Part shown: positions 18,462 through 26,387 of the stretch, in pieces
Position numbering within the stretch: the stretch's first letter is position 1
How the letters are laid out: each line of letters begins with the position of its first letter
NCBI GenBank assembly: GCA_027006175.1
Contig: JALTKS010000056.1
Location: 62,001-126,000, forward strand
Length of the DNA stretch: 64,000 nucleotides
Direction: 5' to 3'
From: Gammaproteobacteria bacterium
GTDB taxonomy: Bacteria > Pseudomonadota > Gammaproteobacteria > AKS1
Notes under the pieces: generated by a model
Databases searched by the model: none
The model's input: the letters and a program-made list of their open reading frames with translations, nothing else
Told to the model about the DNA's origin: nothing
Made by a program: the position numbers and the translations under genes

Positions 18462-18824
18462 CTACGTCCCGAAAGCATTTTCGATCCAGTTTATGGATAA
18501 ATTGGCATCATTGCCACTGATAGCGACTACATCAAAACGGGATGCCAATGGTGTTCGGGTTTGTTGTAAATAATGTCTGGCGGTAAAAATGAGGCGTTGC
18601 TGCTTGTGGTAATTAATACTTTCAAGCGCACTGCCAAAACGATCATTTTTTCGGTATCGAACCTCAATGAAAACCAGATAGTCACGATCACGCATAATGA
18701 GATCTATTTCGCCTCGGCGACAATAGTAATTTCTTTCAATGAGCTGAAAGCCTCTGGACTCCAGGTATTGGCAGGCAAGCTTTTCTTTTGATTTGCCGCT
18801 TATTTGCTGTGGTGTGGGTAACAT
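18462..18824 (-). CDS. yraN: YraN-family (UPF0102) nuclease-like protein
   Basis: A 120-residue protein. KLACQYLESRGFQLIERNYYCRRGEIDLIMRDRDYLVFIEVRYRKNDRFGSALESI contains the E-x-D-(x)n-E-V-(K/R) restriction-endonuclease-like core of UPF0102 (GEIDLI, FIEVRYR). The biochemical role is unsettled; Holliday-junction-resolvase-like nucleases are the nearest fold. The ATG has a near-perfect ribosome-binding site (AGGAGG complement at 18829-18834). It lies between lpoA and diaA. Confidence 0.92.
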   Translation of the reverse strand: MLPTPQQISGKSKEKLACQYLESRGFQLIERNYYCRRGEIDLIMRDRDYLVFIEVRYRKNDRFGSALESINYHKQQRLIFTARHYLQQTRTPLASRFDVVAISGNDANLSINWIENAFGT

Positions 18825-18845
18825 ATGACCTCCTTGTCATGGTGT

Positions 18846-20807
18846 TTATACGCCGGGTTTAGGGAACCCCGACTGAATGGGTTGTTCTATATCAGGTTTG
18901 AAGGGTTTTGTTTCGGTAACAATGGGAGCCAGACGCGGTTTGCCGGCACGAAACCTGGCCCAGCTAAGCTGGCGAATAATCCGCAAATTTTCATCAAGCC
19001 GGAGGCTACCGGTTACACCGTTATAGCGCTCAAAGGGATAGCGCTGCAAGCGTTGCAGGTGGGGGATAACGTTGTAGGCATCAATGCCAAAGGCATAAAA
19101 CCGGGTTAATTTTTCACTACGTGTTTGCCATAAGGTGGATAAAGCCGATTTTAAGTCGGTTTGCTGGTTTGCAATGGTCCAAGGCATATCACTAAAAATA
19201 ATACCATTCATATCGCGGTCACGTTGCTTGTTAATATGACCAGTATAAACATGCGAGGTAGCATAAACAGGAATGTTACTGGCATTGTAAAATTTAAGTT
19301 GGGGGCGGATTTGGCGTGCTTGCTCAGGGAACGAGGCAAGGAAAATAAAATCAAAGTCCTGCCGGCGCCGTGCTTCAAACTCGGGTTTGCCACCGATAAT
19401 TCGTTTTAATTGGCGGAAGCGTTTTTTACTGTCGTCAATATTGAGCACTTCACGAACTGGTTTAGCATAATCACGACTTGTTAGTGAGTAAGCCTGAATA
19501 TCCACTAACTCGCCACCAAGGTATTGCCAGTGTTGCTGAAATGCTTTGCCTACGCGTTCACCCCAATTTGATTCAGGATAAATGATAATGCCTTTGCTGT
19601 GTCCTTCGAGCCAAACCCGTTCGGCAACCTGACGTGTTTCATCTTCAGGTAGCAATGCAAATTGATATAAACGGCTATGAGGAACCATGGTTTCATCACT
19701 GGCGTTTAGCATCAGTGTTGGCACCGTGAAATCGCTTTGCAGACTCAGTTGTTTGACCGCATCTTTATCAAGAGGACCGACAACGAAGTCTGCACCATCA
19801 GTGATGGCTTGTTGATAAACCGCGTCAATGTTACTGGCATTCGCATCATAGAGCCGAATAGATGTATTTCCCTGATTAGCTTTGTGGCGGTAATAAGCCG
19901 CGAGGAAACCATCGCGTATTGCACGTGCCGGTTCTGCGATACGGCCACTTAACGGTAATAAAAGGGCAATTTGTGTTGGGGTACGAGTCGTACTTTGTTC
20001 AATGTTACGTAAAGTAGCAAGAAAGCGTGATACAGCAGGATGTAACGGATGTTTACGTTGCCATGCATCAAGTTGTACGGTTCCGCCTATTTGTTTTGCT
20101 TGTTTGCTGAGGATGGCCAGTTCCAGCCAGTCACGGAAATGACCGGGTGTGGTGACAGCATGAATATTTGAGAGCGCAGCAATAGACAGTTGATTTAAGT
20201 CAGCCCATAATTTTGCATGATTACTGTCTTGACTGAGCGCATCATTAAGCAAGGAATCTAAGGCAACGCGTTGTTGCGCCGCTTCAAGGTAATTACCCAA
20301 ACGGCTATAAGCATTTGCGAGTAGACTTAAGCGTTGTTTTAATAAGTTATTGTCTAAATTATCGGGTGAAACATTAAGTAAAATATTCAATGTGTCAGTT
20401 GGCTTGTTGAGCAGCAGTTGCAACTGAGCAGACATAATTTGCCACTGCGGTGTTGTTTGTTGTGATACTGAGTTTAGTATTTGTTTTGCCTGTTCAGCAT
20501 CGGGTACCTGCAGCAAAGCAGACGTAGCTTGAAGCAGGTATCTATCACGCTGCTCGATTTGTGTATCACTGATTTTGTTGGCAAGCGCCAGCCACATCTT
20601 TGCCGCACCACGATAATCACCTTGTGCGGCAAGAATTTCAGCTGGTTGTCTTGCTTCATTGACCACAGTAGGTTGATTGTCCGTTGATGTGATAGTTGAA
20701 TCACCAACCGTTTGGCAAGCCGTTAAGGCGACAATGCTTGAGTAGAGAGAGAGCTGTAGAACGCGGTTAAGGGCTCGTTGGCCTGAATATGCTAAAGTTG
20801 TCTTCAT
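18846..20807 (-). CDS. lpoA: LpoA, outer-membrane lipoprotein activator of PBP1A
   Basis: A 653-residue protein from ATG 20807. The lipobox IVALTAC places the lipidated Cys near residue 30. Residues of about 50-260 are TPR-like helices (AEILAAQGDYRGAAKMWLALANKI). From about 280 on there is a periplasmic-binding-protein-like domain (IALLLPLSGRIAEPARAIRDGFLAAYYRHK; DGADFVVGPLDKDAVKQL). This two-domain build is LpoA, which reaches through the peptidoglycan to stimulate the synthase PBP1A. It is divergent from rsmI across 38 bp and heads lpoA-yraN-diaA-dolP. Confidence 0.94.
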   Translation of the reverse strand: MKTTLAYSGQRALNRVLQLSLYSSIVALTACQTVGDSTITSTDNQPTVVNEARQPAEILAAQGDYRGAAKMWLALANKISDTQIEQRDRYLLQATSALLQVPDAEQAKQILNSVSQQTTPQWQIMSAQLQLLLNKPTDTLNILLNVSPDNLDNNLLKQRLSLLANAYSRLGNYLEAAQQRVALDSLLNDALSQDSNHAKLWADLNQLSIAALSNIHAVTTPGHFRDWLELAILSKQAKQIGGTVQLDAWQRKHPLHPAVSRFLATLRNIEQSTTRTPTQIALLLPLSGRIAEPARAIRDGFLAAYYRHKANQGNTSIRLYDANASNIDAVYQQAITDGADFVVGPLDKDAVKQLSLQSDFTVPTLMLNASDETMVPHSRLYQFALLPEDETRQVAERVWLEGHSKGIIIYPESNWGERVGKAFQQHWQYLGGELVDIQAYSLTSRDYAKPVREVLNIDDSKKRFRQLKRIIGGKPEFEARRRQDFDFIFLASFPEQARQIRPQLKFYNASNIPVYATSHVYTGHINKQRDRDMNGIIFSDMPWTIANQQTDLKSALSTLWQTRSEKLTRFYAFGIDAYNVIPHLQRLQRYPFERYNGVTGSLRLDENLRIIRQLSWARFRAGKPRLAPIVTETKPFKPDIEQPIQSGFPKPGV

Positions 20808-20845
20808 GATGAAACGTAGTATCTTGACCGCGCCGAGTTCTGTCA

Positions 20846-21691
20846 ATGAGTGAAGGCATACTTTACATTGTTGCGACACCTATTGGGCATTTAAATGACC
20901 TGTCACCGCGTGCCAGCGAAGTACTCGCCGATGTCGATTTGATCGCGGCGGAAGATACGCGTGTAACACGAAAATTACTTCAACATCTTGGCTTGAATAC
21001 AGCGATGTTGTCTTTGCACGAGCATAATGAGCAACAACGCATAGAAACCCTATTATTAAAGCTACAAGCGGGTGAGTCGGTGGCGTTGGTTTCTGATGCG
21101 GGTACGCCACTTATCAGTGATCCAGGATATCCGCTGGTTAAAGCGGTCAGGCTTGCTGATATAAAGGTTGTGCCGATTCCAGGGCCCTGTGCGCTCATTT
21201 CCGCCCTGTCTGTGTCGGGTTTGCCAACGGATAAATTCATTTTTGAAGGTTTTTTACCGGGTAAATCCTCTGGGCGGCGTGGAAAGTTTGAAGAATTAAA
21301 GCAGGAGCCTCGCACGCTGATCTTTTATGAGTCACCACACCGTATTTTGGCCTGTCTTGATGATTTGGAAACAGTCATGGGGGCAGAACGGGAAGTTGTG
21401 GTGGCACGAGAGTTGACTAAAGCGTTTGAGACAATTCATTCTGGTTCTGTCGCTGAAACAAAAAATTGGGTCGAACAGGATCAAAATCAGCAGCGTGGTG
21501 AAATAGTGCTGCTGGTGGCGGGGGCACAGGTTGTAAAGAAGCAGCATCAGGATCAGGAGCGGATTCTGGGCTTATTAATGGAAGAGTTACCCCTGAAACA
21601 GGCCGCGGGCCTTACCGCGAAGATATGCGATGCAAAACGCAACGAGTTATATCAAAAAGCCCTTGAAATTAAAGCCTCTAAAGAAAAGTAA
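20846..21691 (+). CDS. rsmI: 16S rRNA (cytidine1402-2'-O)-methyltransferase RsmI
   Basis: A 281-residue protein of the tetrapyrrole-methylase (SPOUT-unlike, class III) fold. LYIVATPIGHLNDLSPRASEVLADVDLIAAEDTRVTRKLL, SLHEHNEQQR, LVSDAGTPLISDPGYPLVKA and ESPHRILACLDDL are family signatures. It 2'-O-methylates C1402 in the decoding centre together with RsmH, whose gene lies 2.6 kb downstream. It starts divergently from lpoA. Confidence 0.97.
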   Translation: MSEGILYIVATPIGHLNDLSPRASEVLADVDLIAAEDTRVTRKLLQHLGLNTAMLSLHEHNEQQRIETLLLKLQAGESVALVSDAGTPLISDPGYPLVKAVRLADIKVVPIPGPCALISALSVSGLPTDKFIFEGFLPGKSSGRRGKFEELKQEPRTLIFYESPHRILACLDDLETVMGAEREVVVARELTKAFETIHSGSVAETKNWVEQDQNQQRGEIVLLVAGAQVVKKQHQDQERILGLLMEELPLKQAAGLTAKICDAKRNELYQKALEIKASKEK

Positions 21692-21806
21692 CCACTTACT
21701 TGTATTCCCTTCCTTGCTAGTCGTAAACTACTCCTCCCCCAGACAAACAATAATATAATAAGTCGATAAGGGAATTTTTTTGGAAAAGTAGTAAGGAGAG
21801 GACACT

Positions 21807-22286
21807 ATGGAAGGAAATAAAATCTACCGAGATTATGCGGTGATGAGCCCTGAATTTAGAGAAGGCATTGCGGCACTCGCCAAAGGTGATCATCAAAAAG
21901 CACTGGATGCCTTTGCTTTAGCTGATCACAAAACCTCACGCGATGACGTTTATAAAAATAAATATCAGTCATTTCATGGTCTTATGTTGGTCTATGCAGG
22001 GCAATCCAAGGGCATAGAATTATGTCGTGCTGCCTCAGCGAGTGAATGTTTTGATGGCGATGTGTTTTATAATCAGGCACGTGCTGAACTGGAATTAGAT
22101 CATCGACGTCATGCGGTAATGGCATTGCGGCGTGGTCTTAGCTTCGATCGTTCTCACCCCGATTTACTGCGTTTACGGCAGCGTTTAGGTGTTCGGCGCG
22201 GTTTGGTTATCCCTTTTTTGGGGCGTGATAATATCTTTAACAAGTTCCTTGGCAGGTTAACCTACCAACGTTTGCAAATGATTTAA
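21807..22286 (+). CDS. Hypothetical TPR-like protein upstream of rnpB
   Basis: A 159-residue, probably all-helical cytoplasmic protein. MSPEFREGIAALAKGDHQKALDAFALADHKT and DVFYNQARAELELDHRRHAVMALRRGLSFDRSHPDLLRLRQRLG read as tetratricopeptide-like repeats, with a basic C-terminal segment (RRGLVIPFLGRDNIFNKFLGRL). There is no signal peptide and no enzyme motif. It has a strong ribosome-binding site (AAGGAGAGG) and stands between rsmI and rnpB. I do not recognise a named family; protein-protein scaffolding is the default guess. An ATTCCCTT/AAGGGAAT pair with seven Ts (21704-21781) before it could be a weak long-loop terminator of rsmI. Confidence 0.65.
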   Translation: MEGNKIYRDYAVMSPEFREGIAALAKGDHQKALDAFALADHKTSRDDVYKNKYQSFHGLMLVYAGQSKGIELCRAASASECFDGDVFYNQARAELELDHRRHAVMALRRGLSFDRSHPDLLRLRQRLGVRRGLVIPFLGRDNIFNKFLGRLTYQRLQMI

Positions 22287-22321
22287 GCGTTATTTTCAGA
22301 GCAGACAAGGTATACTCCGCG

Positions 22322-22680
22322 CGGGAGTTGGCCAGGCGATCGCCTTCGTGTCCTTGTGACACGGGGGAGGAAAGTCCGGGCTCCATCGGGCAGGGTGCCA
22401 GGTAACGCCTGGGCGGCGCAAGCCGACGGAAAGTGCCGCAGAAAATATACCGCCAGCCGCTGTTTCGGCAGTAGAGGTAAGGGTGAAATGGTGCGGTAAG
22501 AGCGCACCGCGCATTTGGTAACAAATGTGGCAGGGTAAACCCCACTCGGAGCAAGACCAAATAGGGGAACATTAGGCGTGGCCCACGTTGTTCCCGGGTA
22601 GGTTGCTTGAGGTGTGCGGCGACGCACATCCCAGATGAATGGTCGTCCACGACAGAACCCGGCTTATCGGCCAACTCCCA
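22322..22680 (+). ncRNA. rnpB: RNase P RNA (M1 RNA, type A)
   Basis: The catalytic RNA of RNase P, which matures tRNA 5' ends. GAGGAAAGTCCGGGCTCCAT (about 22366-22385) is the conserved P4/J3-4 region, followed by GGGCAGGGTGCCAGGTAACG. The partner strand appears near the 3' end as ACAGAACCCGGCTTATCGGCC. Eleven bases at 22323-22333 pair perfectly with 22669-22679 to form helix P1 and set the ends. A TATACT at 22311-22316 is correctly placed as -10 element. The T-rich CTTTCTTTTT after P1 may aid termination. Antisense reading frames across it are artefacts. Confidence 0.97.
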
Positions 22681-22895
22681 CTTTCTTTTTGAACACTTTC
22701 AATGTGGTATTTCATACATTAAATGCTTAGGCATTATTATTAATGTTCTTTCTAGTTAAAACACATAACATATTGTTTTGTATGGTTTCGTGAAAAACGA
22801 AAATTGTTGTTTTTATGCCATTTTTCCAGCCACCCATTTTTCTCTAAGTGATTGTCCACAAAGAAAGAAATCTACTTTTGAGTGGTTTTCATTGG

Positions 22896-22924
22896 TTGAC
22901 AGTGGGCTAGTTGAAGCCTATAGT
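22896..22924 (+). promoter_or_regulatory. Consensus sigma70 promoter of the dcw cluster (Pmra)
   Basis: TTGACA at 22896-22901 and TATAGT at 22919-22924 are separated by exactly 17 bases. Transcription should start near 22931, leaving a 5' leader of about 65 bases before mraZ. The remainder of the 316-bp gap after rnpB (22681-22895) is AT-rich and shows no clear gene. Confidence 0.8.
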
Positions 22925-22932
22925 GTCAAAAA

Positions 22933-22957
22933 GTGGTACAAAGTGGAATTTAATGGA
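22933..22957 (+). promoter_or_regulatory. Putative MraZ operator: three 10-bp-phased repeats
   Basis: GTGGT (22933-22937), GTGGA (22943-22947) and ATGGA (22953-22957) are spaced exactly five bases apart, i.e. phased at 10 bp. MraZ is known to bind short TGG(G)-containing direct repeats separated by five bases just upstream of its own gene. The repeats begin right at the predicted transcription start of the -35/-10 promoter at 22896-22924, a position suited to repression. The repeats are degenerate relative to the E. coli TGGGN form. Confidence 0.65.
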
Positions 22958-22996
22958 TCCAAAAAGAGATCCAGACTGGAGGCAACAAGAACAACA

Positions 22997-23446
22997 ATGT
23001 TTCGCGGAGTGAACCAAATCACGCTCGATGCCAAAGGGCGCATGGCGATGCCGACTCGTTACAGAGAACGGTTGCAGGAGCGTTGTGCCGGGCAGCTGGT
23101 GGTGACCGTGGATCAGGATCATTGTCTGTTGATGTACCCACTCCCTGAATGGGAAGAAATTGAACGTAAGTTGGTGCGCCTGCCGAGTTTGAATAAACAG
23201 GCACGCCGTTTACAGCGTTTGCTGATTGGTCATGCAACGGAATGTCAGCTAGACAGCAATGGGCGCGTCTTGTTATCGCAGCCTTTGCGTGATTTTGCCA
23301 GTTTGCAACGCCATGCGGTGCTCATTGGTCAAGGTAATAAATTCGAAATTTGGGATGAACCTACCTGGAACGAACGACGTGATGTGTGGTTGTCAGAAGA
23401 AGATGAACTTGAACTGCCAACGGAACTTGAATCCTTATCACTGTAA
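22997..23446 (+). CDS. mraZ: Transcriptional regulator MraZ
   Basis: A 149-residue protein with two SpoVT/AbrB-like DNA-binding repeats: FRGVNQITLDAKGRMAMPTRYRERL at the start and ATECQLDSNGRVLLSQPLRDFASL at about 77-100. MraZ forms a ring-shaped oligomer and represses the dcw promoter in E. coli. ATG 22997 (MFRGVNQ) matches the family N-terminus. A longer reading frame begins at 22778, but its extra 73 codons cover the promoter and operator and are not credible. RsmH follows after two bases. Confidence 0.95.
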   Translation: MFRGVNQITLDAKGRMAMPTRYRERLQERCAGQLVVTVDQDHCLLMYPLPEWEEIERKLVRLPSLNKQARRLQRLLIGHATECQLDSNGRVLLSQPLRDFASLQRHAVLIGQGNKFEIWDEPTWNERRDVWLSEEDELELPTELESLSL

Positions 23447-23448
23447 CC

Positions 23449-24393
23449 GTGAATAAGGCGACAGAAAAAAATTTTGAACATGCACCGGTGTTGCTGGTTG
23501 AGGTGCTTGAAGCATTAAACATTAAACCAGACGGTGTCTATGTCGATGGCACATTTGGTCGCGGTGGACATGCACGCGCCATACTGGAAAAACTGGGACC
23601 AACAGGGCAGTTGATAGGTTTGGATAAAGATCCACAAGCTATCAAAGCCGGCGAGGCGTTGGTTAAGCAAGACGAACGATTCAGCATAGAAAGAGGTTCG
23701 TTCACGATGTTGCAAACGGTTATTCGAAACCGTGGTCTGGAAGGTAGGGTCGATGGTCTTCTCCTCGACTTAGGGGTTTCCTCCCCCCAATTAGATGATC
23801 CCTCGCGCGGATTCAGTTTTATTAATGATGGCCCACTCGATATGCGTATGGACAATGAAAATGGATTGTCTGCCGCAAAATGGATCGCGTCTGCCAGGGA
23901 AAGAGAAATTAGTCAGGTGTTGTTTGATTTTGGTGAAGAGCGTTATGGCAAACGAATTGCACGTGCCATTTGTCGCGCGCGTGAAGAACAGGAAATAACA
24001 ACAACACTGCAGTTGGCAAAAATTATCAGTGATGCAAATCCTTCGCATGAAAAACATAAACACCCGGCAACGCGTAGTTTTCAAGCTATTCGTATTTTTC
24101 TTAACAAAGAATTAGATGAAGTCAGTAGTGTGCTGGAACAATCCATGAGTGTATTGGCAAAAGGTGGTCGCCTGGCGGTGATTAGTTTTCATTCACTCGA
24201 AGATCGTATTGCAAAGCGCTTTATTCGTAAGCAGGTCAAGGGTGATGATCTACCAAGACACCTCCCTGTTACTGTGGATGCGCTGAATCAGAAGTTTAAA
24301 AGTATTGGCAAAGCGATTCGTGCAGGTGAAGAAGAGCTTTCCGTTAATCCACGTGCGCGTAGCGCGACGTTACGTGTGGCGGAGAAACTCTGA
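23449..24393 (+). CDS. rsmH: 16S rRNA (cytosine1402-N4)-methyltransferase RsmH
   Basis: A 314-residue protein starting with GTG. HAPVLLVEVLEALNIKPDGVYVDGTFGRGGHARAIL is the SAM-binding motif I region. GLLLDLGVSSPQLDDPSRGFSF and DMRMD follow, with RSFQAIRIFLNKELDEV and VISFHSLEDRI toward the C-terminus. It methylates N4 of C1402 in 16S rRNA, the same nucleotide that RsmI modifies. The stop overlaps the ftsL start by one base (TGATG). Confidence 0.97.
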   Translation: MNKATEKNFEHAPVLLVEVLEALNIKPDGVYVDGTFGRGGHARAILEKLGPTGQLIGLDKDPQAIKAGEALVKQDERFSIERGSFTMLQTVIRNRGLEGRVDGLLLDLGVSSPQLDDPSRGFSFINDGPLDMRMDNENGLSAAKWIASAREREISQVLFDFGEERYGKRIARAICRAREEQEITTTLQLAKIISDANPSHEKHKHPATRSFQAIRIFLNKELDEVSSVLEQSMSVLAKGGRLAVISFHSLEDRIAKRFIRKQVKGDDLPRHLPVTVDALNQKFKSIGKAIRAGEEELSVNPRARSATLRVAEKL

Positions 24394-24659
24394 TGTTTGC
24401 ACGAATTGGTTTTGTGACATTAAGTATTTTAGTCATGGTGTCGGCTATTGCAGTGGTATATAGCCGCCATGAAAGCAGAAAATTATTTGTTGAATTACAA
24501 AGCAAACAAGAATTACGTGATGCAATGAATATTGAATGGGGAAAACTGCAAATTGAACAAAGTACCTGGGCGACCCATTCACGTGTTGCCAGTAAAGCGA
24601 TTACACAACTCGGTATGGTTGTACCGGAAATAGAAGATGTACGGATTATTAAAAAATAA
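24393..24659 (+). CDS. ftsL: Cell division protein FtsL
   Basis: An 88-residue bitopic protein: a short cytoplasmic N-terminus, one transmembrane helix (about residues 3-23) and a periplasmic coiled coil (SRKLFVELQSKQELRDAMNIEWGKLQIEQSTWA). FtsL forms the FtsQLB complex and activates FtsWI septal synthesis. The sequence is poorly conserved, so identity rests mostly on size, topology and position between rsmH and ftsI. It overlaps rsmH by one base and abuts ftsI directly. Confidence 0.92.
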   Translation: MFARIGFVTLSILVMVSAIAVVYSRHESRKLFVELQSKQELRDAMNIEWGKLQIEQSTWATHSRVASKAITQLGMVVPEIEDVRIIKK

Positions 24660-26387
24660 ATGAATACATCAACAACACAAATCAGTTCTGCCTGGCGCAA
24701 TCACTTCCTTTTGGGTGTATTGTTGTTGGCGGCGGCTATGTTGATGTGGCGTATGGTTGATCTACATGTTTTGCGACATGATTTTTTACAGGGGCAAGGT
24801 AATGCGCGTTCATTAAGAACGGTGAGCATGGCGGCACACCGGGGCATGATCACCGATCGTCATGGTGAGCCATTAGCTATCAGTACACCGGTTGATTCTA
24901 TTTGGGCGAATCCTCAGGTATTGAGCTTACATCGAGACCGTTTGGCCGATTTGGCAAAAGCCTTGGGTAAAGACACGGATGACCTGCAACAGTTAATTGG
25001 TTCCAAACGTAAACGTGAATTTGTTTATTTAAAACGACATAGCCATCCGGATCGTGTACAAAAAGTCATGGCACTGAATATTCCCGGTGTCGCCTTGCAG
25101 CGTGAATATCGCCGTTACTATCCTTCTGGTGAAGTAACAGGACATTTAGTCGGCTTTACAAATATTGATGATGTGGGTCAGGAAGGTGTTGAACTTGTTT
25201 ATGATGATTTGTTAAGAGGCGTTCCAGGTAGCAAGCATGTTGTAAAAGATCGCCTTGGTCGCATTATAAAGAATATCGACAGTATCAAGTTACCAGAACC
25301 TGGTGGTGTGCTGGTATTAAGTATTGATCGTCGTATTCAATATCTAGCTTATAGCGAATTAAAGAAAGCAGTGTTGAAGCACAAAGCCAAGTCTGGTTCT
25401 GCAGTTGTGCTGGATGTTGTTACTGGTGAGGTGTTGGCAATGGTTAATCAGCCATCATTTAATCCTAACAATCGCCGTAAGTTAAAAGGGCGTAATTACC
25501 GCAACAGGGCAGTGACAGATGTCTTTGAGCCGGGTTCAACACTGAAGCCTTTTACAGTTGCTGCGGCATTAGAATCGGGTAAATACAAGCCATCTACATC
25601 GGTCAATACGAGTCCGGGTTATTTTAAAGTAGGCAGTAATACGGTAAGAGATAGCCATAACCTCGGTACTATTGATGTTGCTACAATTTTACAAAAATCC
25701 AGTAATGTCGGTGCGAGTAAAATGGCGTTGTCTTTAACACCAGAACAGCACTGGCATATGTTGGCACGAATGGGCTTTGGTGAAGTGACGGGTAGCGGTT
25801 ACCCTGGTGAATCAAGCGGCATGTTATCTGATTACCGTAAATGGCGAGAAATTGATCGAGCCACTCTGGCTTATGGCTATGGTATTTCTACTACATTACT
25901 GCAACTAACACAGGCGTATAGCATTTTAGCTAATGATGGTATTGCACGACCTATAAAATTAACACGCGTTGATGACTTGAAATATGTTCGGGATCAACAA
26001 CAACGCGTGATTGAATCCAGTACCGCAAAACAAATTCGCAGAATGCTACAGCGTGTCGTTGAACCTGGTGGTACTGGCACACGCGCGGCAATCAAAAATT
26101 ATCATGTTGCAGGAAAAACCGGCACAGTAAGAAAATCAGGTGTGGGTGGCTATCTGGAAGATCGCTACTTATCTTTATTTGCGGGGATTGCACCAGCCAC
26201 CAACCCTCGTCTAGCCATGGTGGTTTTAATTAATGAACCTAATAATGGCGATTACTACGGTGGTGTGGTGGCTGCACCGGTTTTCTCAAATGTGATTGCA
26301 GGTGCGTTAAGATTGCTTAATGTAAGCCCTGATAACCTGCCTGAAGCACATTCTCCTCTGTTGAAAGTTGCTGGAGGTCGTTCATGA
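24660..26387 (+). CDS. ftsI: Peptidoglycan D,D-transpeptidase FtsI (PBP3)
   Basis: A 575-residue class B penicillin-binding protein. The membrane anchor is at about 16-33, the pedestal domain at about 50-210, and the transpeptidase domain carries STLK (Ser293-Lys296), SSN (347-349) and KTG (486-488). It crosslinks septal peptidoglycan and is the target of beta-lactams such as aztreonam. The ATG directly follows the ftsL stop. Its own stop overlaps murE by four bases. Confidence 0.97.
   Translation: MNTSTTQISSAWRNHFLLGVLLLAAAMLMWRMVDLHVLRHDFLQGQGNARSLRTVSMAAHRGMITDRHGEPLAISTPVDSIWANPQVLSLHRDRLADLAKALGKDTDDLQQLIGSKRKREFVYLKRHSHPDRVQKVMALNIPGVALQREYRRYYPSGEVTGHLVGFTNIDDVGQEGVELVYDDLLRGVPGSKHVVKDRLGRIIKNIDSIKLPEPGGVLVLSIDRRIQYLAYSELKKAVLKHKAKSGSAVVLDVVTGEVLAMVNQPSFNPNNRRKLKGRNYRNRAVTDVFEPGSTLKPFTVAAALESGKYKPSTSVNTSPGYFKVGSNTVRDSHNLGTIDVATILQKSSNVGASKMALSLTPEQHWHMLARMGFGEVTGSGYPGESSGMLSDYRKWREIDRATLAYGYGISTTLLQLTQAYSILANDGIARPIKLTRVDDLKYVRDQQQRVIESSTAKQIRRMLQRVVEPGGTGTRAAIKNYHVAGKTGTVRKSGVGGYLEDRYLSLFAGIAPATNPRLAMVVLINEPNNGDYYGGVVAAPVFSNVIAGALRLLNVSPDNLPEAHSPLLKVAGGRS

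Noticed and set aside
22237-22674. Open frames of 72-145 codons antisense to rnpB
   Set aside because: They lie wholly or largely within the structured RNase P RNA; the open frames reflect RNA composition and are a known annotation artefact.
22778-22996. N-terminal extension of mraZ
   Set aside because: The extra 73 codons cover the sigma70 promoter and MraZ-like operator, and the family N-terminus is at 22997.
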